A DNA stretch of 60,370 nucleotides from Mycolicibacterium novocastrense (GTDB taxonomy: Bacteria; Actinomycetota; Actinomycetes; Mycobacteriales; Mycobacteriaceae): contig NZ_BCTA01000013.1 of the NCBI RefSeq assembly GCF_001570485.1, forward strand, positions 1 to 60,370, given 5' to 3'. Position 1 is the stretch's first letter, and every line of letters starts with the position of its first letter. Below are positions 55,467 to 60,370 of this stretch, piece after piece. The notes below the pieces were generated by a model. It was not told the DNA's origin. It did no database searches and saw nothing but the letters and a program-made list of their open reading frames with translations. A program made the translations under genes and the position numbers.

Positions 55467-55765
55467 AACTACTGCTGATCGCCGACACCGCCCCCGAAAT
55501 GTCATCACCGCTGCCGCAGTACGTCTTGGACAACGGCATCGACGCAATCGTCACAGCCGGCGACCTGTACGCCCGAACCCTCACCGGCATCGACGGCTGC
55601 CACATTCCCGCCATGGGCGTGTACGGAAACCACTGCGACGGAACCTATCTCGACGAGCTGCACATGTGGAATCTGCACCTCAGCCACATTGAGGTGGACG
55701 GGATCTCGTTCGTCGGGATCGAAGGGTGCGTGCGTTACAAGGACAGCGCCCGCTCCATCGGTGCG
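55463..55765 (+). pseudogene. Truncated calcineurin-like metallophosphoesterase
   Basis: About 100 residues remain: MKLLLIADTAPEMSSPLPQY, then AIVTAGDLYARTLTGIDGCH, MGVYGNHCDG and ISFVGIEGCVRYKDSARSI. D, GD and GNH metal-binding motifs are present, but the C-terminal half with the final His motifs is missing because the IS200/IS605 left end begins near 55760. The frame then runs on into IS sequence to 55825. The rest of the gene is not found beyond the element, so a deletion accompanied or followed the insertion. Confidence 0.75.
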
Positions 55766-55865
55766 GCCCGAGGGGACCGGCGGCTTGAGCCGTCGGGGGA
55801 ATCGGGCCAGGTGAACAGTGTGTGATGGTGAGTTTTTGTCGGTGTCGTTTCGTAAGGTGTGTGGT

Positions 55866-56273
55866 ATGTCTCAGCGCCGGTTTCGCGGCACCCCGGGTGG
55901 GGTGTGCTCGCTGGGCCTGCATCTGGTGTGGTGCCCGAAGTACCGGCGCCGGGTGCTTGGCGGCCGCGTAGCGGCGCGCTGCGGCGAGCTGCTGACCGAG
56001 GTCGCCGCCGAACGCGGATGGGAGATCGTGGCCTCCGAGGTGATGCCCGATCACGTGCACCTGTTCGTGCGGGTTGGCCCGACCGACGCGCCAGCGGCGG
56101 TGGTGCGGGCGTTCAAGGGCCGCACCGCGCGCGTGCTGCGCGCCGAGTTTCCCTACCTGCGGAGGTTCGCGAGGGTGTTGTGGTCGCCGTCGTATTTCGC
56201 CGCCTCGGTCGGGTATGTGTCGGAGTCGACGGTGCGCCGCTACATCGAGCACCAGTGGGACGCGGTGGCTTGA
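55866..56273 (+). CDS. tnpA: TnpA, HUH Y1 transposase
   Basis: Codes for 135 residues. CSLGLHLVWCPKYRRRVLGG start, VMPDHVHLFVRVGPTDAP with the HUH pair, and GYVSESTVRRYIEHQ with the candidate catalytic Tyr of the IS200/IS605 Y1 family. Catalyses single-strand excision and integration at hairpin ends. ATG 55866 is preferred; upstream GTG 55818 would add 16 residues. Confidence 0.92.
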   Translation: MSQRRFRGTPGGVCSLGLHLVWCPKYRRRVLGGRVAARCGELLTEVAAERGWEIVASEVMPDHVHLFVRVGPTDAPAAVVRAFKGRTARVLRAEFPYLRRFARVLWSPSYFAASVGYVSESTVRRYIEHQWDAVA

Positions 56274-57454
56274 TGCGGCGCGCGTATGTGTTTCGCCTGC
56301 GTCCGACTGCCCGCCAGCACGTCGCGTTGGCGCAGTGTCTGGACGCGCACCGTGAGCTCTACAACGCCGCCCTGCAGGAACGCCGGAATGCCTGGTCACA
56401 CAACAAGACCCGCATCTACTACGGGGATCAATCCGCCCAACTGTCAGAGATCCGGGCGATACGGCCGGATCAGGCGGTGTGGTCGTTCTCCAGCCAGCAG
56501 GCCACCCTGCGCCGGTTGAGCAAGGCGTTCGATGGATTCTTCCGCCGGGTCAAACGCGGCGACAAGCCCGGCTATCCGCGGTTTAAGGGTAAGACCCGCT
56601 TCGACAGCGTGGAGTGGCCCAAAGACGGTGACGGGGCACGCTGGCTACCCGAGACCAAGCGGGTGTATCTGCAAGGTGTCGGTCAGGTGAAGGTGCATCT
56701 GCACCGCCAGGTGCAGGGCAGAGTGAAAACGATCCAGATCAAACGCCAAGGCCGGCGCTGGATGCTGGTGCTCTCGTGTGACGAGGTACCGACCAATCCG
56801 TTACCGGCCACGGGTGGTCAGGCCGGGATCGACGTCGGGGTGGTGACCTATGCGACGCTCTCTGATGGCACCGAGGTCGCCAATCCGCGGTGGGCACGTC
56901 AGGAGGCCGCCCGACTGGAGGCGGCTCAGCAACGATTGCAGCGCACAAAACGTGGCTCCAATAACCGGGTCGTGCGCCGGGAGACGGTGGCGGCGCGGCA
57001 CCGTAAGATCGCCAACCGGCGCAAGGACTTTCACCACAAGCAGGCCCGTGCACTCGTCGCCCGGTACGACCTGCTGGTGGTGGAGGACCTCAAGATCTCG
57101 AACATGCTGCGCCGGGCGACGCCCAAACCTGATCCGAACAATCCTGGGCAGTTCCTCCCCAACGGCGCCCGGGCGAAGTCCGGGCTCAACCGATCAATCA
57201 GTGACGCTGGCTGGGGCCAGTTCGTCTCGATACTGCGCGCCAAAGCGGAAGATGCTGGGCGCACCTGGATCGAGGTCAACCCCCGGCACACCTCCGACAG
57301 GTGTGAGTGCTGCGGTCACGCAGCACCCGAAAATCGCGTCAGCCAAGCGGAATTCGTCTGCCAACGCTGCGGTCACAGCGCGCCGGCCGATGAACATGCC
57401 GCACGCAACATACTCAGGGCTGGACTGGCCCTACACACCGCAACCGCGGCGTAA
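56273..57454 (+). CDS. tnpB: TnpB, RNA-guided RuvC nuclease
   Basis: Codes for 393 residues. RuvC motifs: GIDVGVVTYATLSDG (D), DLLVVEDLKISNML (E) and SAPADEHAARNIL (D). Zinc ribbon CECCGHAAPENRVSQ with a second CQRCGH pair. N-terminal REC/WED-like part with KRGDKPGYPRFK. TnpB uses a right-end RNA as guide, favouring retention of the element. ATG 56273 overlaps the tnpA stop as TGATG. All key residues appear intact, so the nuclease may be active. Confidence 0.92.
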   Translation: MRRAYVFRLRPTARQHVALAQCLDAHRELYNAALQERRNAWSHNKTRIYYGDQSAQLSEIRAIRPDQAVWSFSSQQATLRRLSKAFDGFFRRVKRGDKPGYPRFKGKTRFDSVEWPKDGDGARWLPETKRVYLQGVGQVKVHLHRQVQGRVKTIQIKRQGRRWMLVLSCDEVPTNPLPATGGQAGIDVGVVTYATLSDGTEVANPRWARQEAARLEAAQQRLQRTKRGSNNRVVRRETVAARHRKIANRRKDFHHKQARALVARYDLLVVEDLKISNMLRRATPKPDPNNPGQFLPNGARAKSGLNRSISDAGWGQFVSILRAKAEDAGRTWIEVNPRHTSDRCECCGHAAPENRVSQAEFVCQRCGHSAPADEHAARNILRAGLALHTATAA

Positions 57455-57490
57455 AAGAAGCCGGTCGCTTCCAGCGGCCGGAGAAGTCAC
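57455..57490 (+). ncRNA. Right end with likely omega/re RNA 3-prime part
   Basis: The tnpB 3-prime end, the 9-bp hairpin at 57461-57481 and the following bases are where the TnpB guide RNA of this family normally ends; the guide would come from 57490 onward. Its extent is inferred from the family, not seen. Confidence 0.45.
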
Positions 57491-57716
57491 CGGAGTCGGA
57501 TACAACGCCGGCCGGCTGGCGAAGTTCGCCAAGGTGCACAACGAGGACGGCGCCCGGATGGTGGTGTTCCCGACCGGCGGCGAACGCGGCCCCGGCGCGG
57601 CGGTGGTGCAGATCGGCGCCGATTTCATCGGCCTGGTAATGCCCCTGAGAGCACCAGGGGACGCCGAGCGGTACCAGCGCCCGCTGTGGGCTGCCGCAAC
57701 GGGAGCCGACCAGTGA
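57491..57716 (+). pseudogene. C-terminal fragment, sliding-clamp-like
   Basis: About 75 residues continue from IS sequence: VTGVGYNAGRLAKFAKVHNE, then AVVQIGADFIGLVMPLRAPG and YQRPLW. This resembles the last domain of DnaN-type beta clamps in actinophages and plasmids (hGyNp-yLa-hhKh, then Ah-h-h-D-h-GLhMPhR), without a start codon of its own. It is probably what is left of a gene whose 5-prime part was lost with the insertion. It overlaps the next gene start by four bases, as an intact operon partner would. Confidence 0.55.
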
Positions 57717-58000
57717 GGGCCGCAGAGAGCCAAGGTGGGGCCGCTGCGTGCGGCCCCACCGCCGAGCAACCGCCAACCAGAACGGTGGTCATCAGCTGGG
57801 GCGAGGAATGCCACCACGAGGTCCGAGTCCGCGTGCCCCTCGATTTCGAGCCAGATGAGCGCGACCTGGCCAACGGCCTTGCTGAACTGAGCAACGACGG
57901 CTACCAATGGCTGCAGCGCGCCGGCATCGCGGTAGACGACATCGACGACGACCCGTCGGCGGAGTACTTCGATCCGCCGATATGCGGAGAGGGGTTCTGA
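57713..58000 (+). CDS. Hypothetical protein
   Basis: Codes for 95 residues from GTG 57713. A Gly/Ala linker, then RTVVISWGEECHHEVRVRVP and DERDLANGLAELSNDGYQWL with an acidic end. CHH and the strand pattern hint at a small alpha/beta domain. GTG overlaps the upstream stop and the stop overlaps ATG 58000. No family recognised. Confidence 0.5.
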   Translation: MRAAESQGGAAACGPTAEQPPTRTVVISWGEECHHEVRVRVPLDFEPDERDLANGLAELSNDGYQWLQRAGIAVDDIDDDPSAEYFDPPICGEGF

Positions 58001-58476
58001 TGGTGGAGCACAACAACCCGAATTCGTCTGGCGTCGCCTGCAGTTCGGAAGCGACAGGGTTCGTGGTGACTCCCACTGCCGGCCTGCGGCACTTCACGAT
58101 TAACGTCGAGGCGTTTGATCGCTGGGTGGCAGCCAAGGGCGAGGAACTGGAATGCGACCTGCCTGACCGATCACACGAACGCCCGGGCGGTGCAATGTCA
58201 GAGCTGTACTACGAAGCGCTGGAGGCGCAGGCGATCGTCGCCGACCCGCGTGTCGAGCTGAGCGTCAACGGTGACGACGACTGGGAGTCGTCGGGCTACT
58301 ACGTCGTGCTACACAACCGAAACGGCACTCAGCGGCGCGTAGGAATCACTAGCGGATGGAATGAGTTGACCTGGCTGGCGCCCGGAACATCGGCGCGTGA
58401 CGGCGCGTACCAGTACCTGGACGAGGTCTACGCGGTCGCCAACGAGATCCTCGGGATGCTGACGCTGGCAGTATAA
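58000..58476 (+). CDS. Hypothetical protein
   Basis: Codes for 158 residues. An N-terminal beta-like half (FVVTPTAGLRHFTINVEAFD), a middle helix (ELYYEALEAQAIVADPRVEL) and a beta/helix C terminus (GYYVVLHNRNGTQRRVGITS; YLDEVYAVANEILGMLTL). AGAGGGGTTCTG precedes ATG 58000. It is the last gene before the right subterminal hairpin element, which may terminate it. Function unknown. Confidence 0.55.
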   Translation: MVEHNNPNSSGVACSSEATGFVVTPTAGLRHFTINVEAFDRWVAAKGEELECDLPDRSHERPGGAMSELYYEALEAQAIVADPRVELSVNGDDDWESSGYYVVLHNRNGTQRRVGITSGWNELTWLAPGTSARDGAYQYLDEVYAVANEILGMLTLAV

Positions 58477-58484
58477 GGGAGGGG

Positions 58485-58580
58485 ACACCGCCGGGTGTTC
58501 CCTCCCTGCCACCCTTTGATGGTAGCGCGAGGGGCCGACAAGTCGGCCCCTCGCGCTCAACACCCGCCAGTGGGTACAGG
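58485..58580. repeat. Subterminal hairpin element, right-arm copy
   Basis: The inner hairpin (58524-58539 and 58542-58557) is a perfect 16-bp stem with an AA loop. The outer arm CACCCGCCAGTGGGTAC (58561-58577) and the CCACCCTTTGATGGTAG spacer match the left-arm element 3676-3775 in reverse orientation. It starts eight bases after the last coding gene and may end its transcript. Confidence 0.7.
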
Positions 58581-59112
58581 GGCGCTGCAAGCGCATGAAA
58601 AGCCAAGGGCCACAGCCTAGTGCGCGGACAGCGGTGCCGCGAAAGAGATTGACGCATAACACGTTTCACATCCGCGCAACAATACGAAATAGCAAAGGGT
58701 GCGCGGTTGTTCAGGCTGATGGAGTGAGGGCGCGACCGGGCCGCATGGTTGGTGGGGTACCGCCGGCACCCGCCGCGCTATGCCGCTCTGGAGGGATACA
58801 AGGTGCGAGTGCGCGGCGACTATCCTGCGGGACAGAGACCGAAAAGCACTGCGGCACTCCACGAGTAGCGATCAATGTAGGCGCGAAACGCTCTGCGGTG
58901 CAAAAGGGCTCGGCCAGGCGGGCGCCAGTGAACAAACAGCAGCGCACGCACCGATGATTTAACATGCAGACCGGAGTCGGGTGCTGCGATGCATCAACTA
59001 AGTCGTCCAACGCGGGTACGGGAGTACTCCGGCCGCAAGAACCGGGGCTGGTCCGCGGGGGCAGCGAACCCCGGTTGAACTGCGTAGTTGTCGGTGGTCG
59101 ACGCTACGCTAA
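58581..59112. other. Right subterminal intergenic region
   Basis: About 530 bases without a credible gene: open frames are short and of poor composition, and no tRNA or other RNA was recognised. The first 100 bases may align weakly with 3580-3675 in reverse orientation (for example ATGAAAA then GCCACA), as expected of decaying arms. Confidence 0.4.
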
Positions 59113-59208
59113 AGGTGTCTCGGGAGGAGTCGAGACACCTGGAAAGCGGTTCAAATGCCCCCGTCGCGGAGGCATCGGGATCGCGCGGAGTGCCTGTAGG
59201 AGGGCGTT
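59113..59208 (+). promoter_or_regulatory. Structured leader RNA, right-arm copy
   Basis: Stem 1 AGGTGTCTCG/CGAGACACCT (59113-59122 with 59131-59140) has GGAGGAGT in its loop. Stem 2 ATGCC-C-CCG, TCG, CGG-A-GGCAT spans 59155-59175. A block from 59177 to 59217, including TAGGAGGGCGTT and the start, is identical to the left-arm copy. Purine-rich loop 1 could compete with or mimic the RBS. Confidence 0.65.
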
Positions 59209-60243
59209 GTGTCTGATATGAATGTTCCCGCTGCGTTTCAATTGAGCAGGCCAGGATCGCTGATCGCGGCTCTACCTTCGATTTTCGGATTTGTGCCGGA
59301 GAGATCGCTGATCGTCGTGGCCGTGGGCGGTGGTGAGTTGATATGCGCGGCGCGCGTGGATCTCTCGACCGACATGAGCGGCGCGGTCGCGCGCCTCACG
59401 GAGTCGACCGCCACGGCGGGGGCGGATGCGGCTATTGCCGTTGTGGTCGACGCCGAAGGTGCGCACTGCCGAATGTGCGCCGATGAATACCGCCAGCTGA
59501 TCGACGAACTGACAACCGCTCTCAACGATCAGCGCGTGGAGATGCTGTCAGCCCACATCGTCGACCGGATAGAGGCAGGCGGTCGCTGGCACTGCGCAGA
59601 CGGCTGCGGTAACGGCGGAGCCGTTGATGACCCGGCGGCTTCACCGCTGGCGATGGCGGCGGTTCTCGATGGGCGGCGTCTCTACGCCCGCCGCTCGGAT
59701 CTGCACGAGGTAATCAGCACCCGCGACACTGAGCACACCGCGCGGCTGGGTCAACGCATCGACGAGATGCTCCAGCAGAGCGGTGAGCTCGACGTCGGGG
59801 CACGCGCCTGCCGCGACGTCGAGCACGCGATCACAGCAGCGGGTCGAGTCGCCGACGGCGCCACGCTCGACGACGACGATCTGGCGCGGCTGGCGCTGGC
59901 GCTGAGCGATCGGCAGGTCCGAGACGTGCTGTTTGGTCTCGCGGTCGGAAATCAGGCGGGGGCGGCCGAAACGCTGTGGGCGCTGCTGTCGCGCACGCTG
60001 CCTGATCCGCCGCGTGTCGACGCGCTAACGCTGCTTGCTTTCGCTGCCTACGTGCGTGGTGACGGTCCGTTGGCGGGGATTGCACTGGAGGAGGCGCTGC
60101 GGATTGATCCGGCGCATCGGATGGCTTCCATGCTCGATACCGCGCTGCAGTCGGGGCTGCGCCCCGAGAAGATTCGCCAGCTGGCGCTGGCGGGCTATCG
60201 GGTAGCGGCGAGGCTGGGGGTGGAACTGCCGCAGCCGACGTAA
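59209..60243 (+). CDS. DUF4192 family protein
   Basis: Codes for 344 residues from GTG 59209 (ATG 59218 also possible), with AGGAGGG upstream. LSRPGSLIAALPSIFGFVPE, then RSLIVVAVGGGELICAARVD, ALSDRQVRDVLFGLAVGN and PPRVDALTLLAFAAYVRGDG, then GPLAGIALEEALRIDPAHRM match the DUF4192 family of actinobacteria, whose function is not established. It is the outermost gene on the right arm and is led by the structured leader shared with the left arm. It ends 61 bases before the right terminal repeat. Confidence 0.85.
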   Translation: MSDMNVPAAFQLSRPGSLIAALPSIFGFVPERSLIVVAVGGGELICAARVDLSTDMSGAVARLTESTATAGADAAIAVVVDAEGAHCRMCADEYRQLIDELTTALNDQRVEMLSAHIVDRIEAGGRWHCADGCGNGGAVDDPAASPLAMAAVLDGRRLYARRSDLHEVISTRDTEHTARLGQRIDEMLQQSGELDVGARACRDVEHAITAAGRVADGATLDDDDLARLALALSDRQVRDVLFGLAVGNQAGAAETLWALLSRTLPDPPRVDALTLLAFAAYVRGDGPLAGIALEEALRIDPAHRMASMLDTALQSGLRPEKIRQLALAGYRVAARLGVELPQPT

Positions 60244-60304
60244 GGATTGCCGATCAAGTAGCAGATCAGGGGGCAGCCAGGGGAGTCACCCGGCTGCCCC
60301 TTCA

Positions 60305-60370
60305 CTGCGTCGTCGGCGGGTTGTGTTGGGTTGATGTGGTGATGGGGCCGGTGGTGTGGCGGGTGGTGGA
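60305..60370. repeat. Right terminal inverted repeat, inner end only
   Basis: These 66 bases are the exact reverse complement of 643-708. The sequence stops here, 642 bases short of what a full copy of the left end would need. This is what an assembly through a single-copy interior into a two-copy terminal repeat would produce. Confidence 0.8.

Larger units (their letters stand above)
55760..57490 (+). mobile_element. IS200/IS605-family element
   Basis: Carries tnpA and tnpB in the same direction, overlapping by one base. Subterminal hairpins mark the ends: 55777-55796 (CCGGCGGCT, TG, AGCCGTCGG) on the left and 57461-57481 (CCGGTCGCT, TCC, AGCGGCCGG) on the right. This family moves as single-stranded DNA, uses hairpin ends and makes no target duplication; exact ends are estimated. 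Flanked by two unrelated gene fragments. Confidence 0.85.

Noticed and set aside
55859..56272. In-frame upstream extension of TnpB through the tnpA region
   Set aside because: It is a shadow of tnpA; TnpB proteins begin at the ATG that overlaps the tnpA stop.
59155..59199. Leader peptide of 14 codons in the right-arm leader
   Set aside because: The ATG lies in stem 2 and the frame is not kept in the left-arm copy, where insertions shift it; the RNA structure explains the sequence better.
58964..59221. Open frame of 85 codons upstream of the DUF4192 gene
   Set aside because: It covers the structured leader, has Cys/Arg/Gly-rich shadow composition and overlaps the true start.
1..60370. CRISPR arrays, rRNA and tRNA genes
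   Set aside because: No regular spaced repeats, no rRNA-like stretches and no tRNA-like sequence ending in a CCA-ready acceptor was seen; short tandem words in 25408-25673 are irregular.

Overview
The window looks like most of a linear, high-GC actinobacterial plasmid, almost certainly mycobacterial. Mycobacterial traits seen directly are a WhiB-like regulator, EspC-like and EspD-like proteins, DUF4226-type proteins sharing a DTPMG motif, a GjpA-like surface protein, DUF4192 and many leaderless GTG/ATG starts. Plasmid traits are parA with a small partner, a Rep-like protein followed by DnaB, an archaeo-eukaryotic-type primase, vapBC and long runs of small overlapping hypothetical genes. No rRNA, tRNA, CRISPR array or chromosomal housekeeping block was recognised. 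Linearity is inferred: the last 66 bases (60305-60370) are the exact reverse complement of 643-708, and bases 1-350 carry short-loop palindromes including two with the GCTXCGC centre reported for Rhodococcus linear plasmids. The right terminal repeat appears cut off by the end of the sequence.

Layout. 1-708: left terminal inverted repeat. 679-3313: leftward cluster of five hypothetical genes behind a structured leader. 3314-3912: subterminal region with a hairpin element and operators. 3913-6243: rightward small-gene cluster. 6289-8124: leftward primase-like gene. 8515-12829: small DNA-binding, membrane and hypothetical genes. 12830-13096: inverted repeats. 13097-15902: leftward envelope-linked genes (anchored protein, DTPMG/peptidase protein, XRE regulator). 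16052-21793: long rightward operon with WhiB-like, WhiA-HTH-like, DUF1643, alpha/beta hydrolase and ParB-domain proteins. 22055-27922: Rep, DnaB with a class 3 intein, AT-rich gap, parA and partner, and a frameshifted conserved gene. 27975-31156: esp-like operon. 31390-34183: HD hydrolase plus RelA/SpoT-like pair and a DEDDh exonuclease. 34413-46328: hypothetical genes, a tagged metalloprotease, vapBC with a secreted HNH nuclease, and coiled-coil proteins. 46528-55466: nucleotidyltransferase, NlpC/P60, GjpA-like, pentapeptide and other small genes. 55760-57490: IS200/IS605 element with broken genes on both sides. 57713-60243: right arm ending in a DUF4192 gene.

How parts may work together. 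Rep, DnaB, the primase and ParA form a replication and partition core. Two dispersed motifs tie distant loci together: a TTGA-N5-TCAA operator before three operons including parA, and a CCCATATGGG family near rep, dnaB, the 12.9 kb repeats and the exonuclease. Four DTPMG proteins plus EspC/EspD-like proteins suggest secreted or envelope-acting products that would need a host or helper ESX system, since no ESX core gene is present. The left and right arms share, in inverted order, a structured leader and a strong hairpin, so the terminal repeat was probably once nearly 4 kb long and is decaying.

Strongest candidates for undescribed biology are the HD/RelA-like pair whose second member shares an N-terminal CRxxxEGGRRC tag with a separate HExxH metalloprotease, the plasmid-borne DTPMG/esp-like set, and the covarying two-hairpin leader RNA on both arms. 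All functional calls come from reading motifs by eye; no database search was run.
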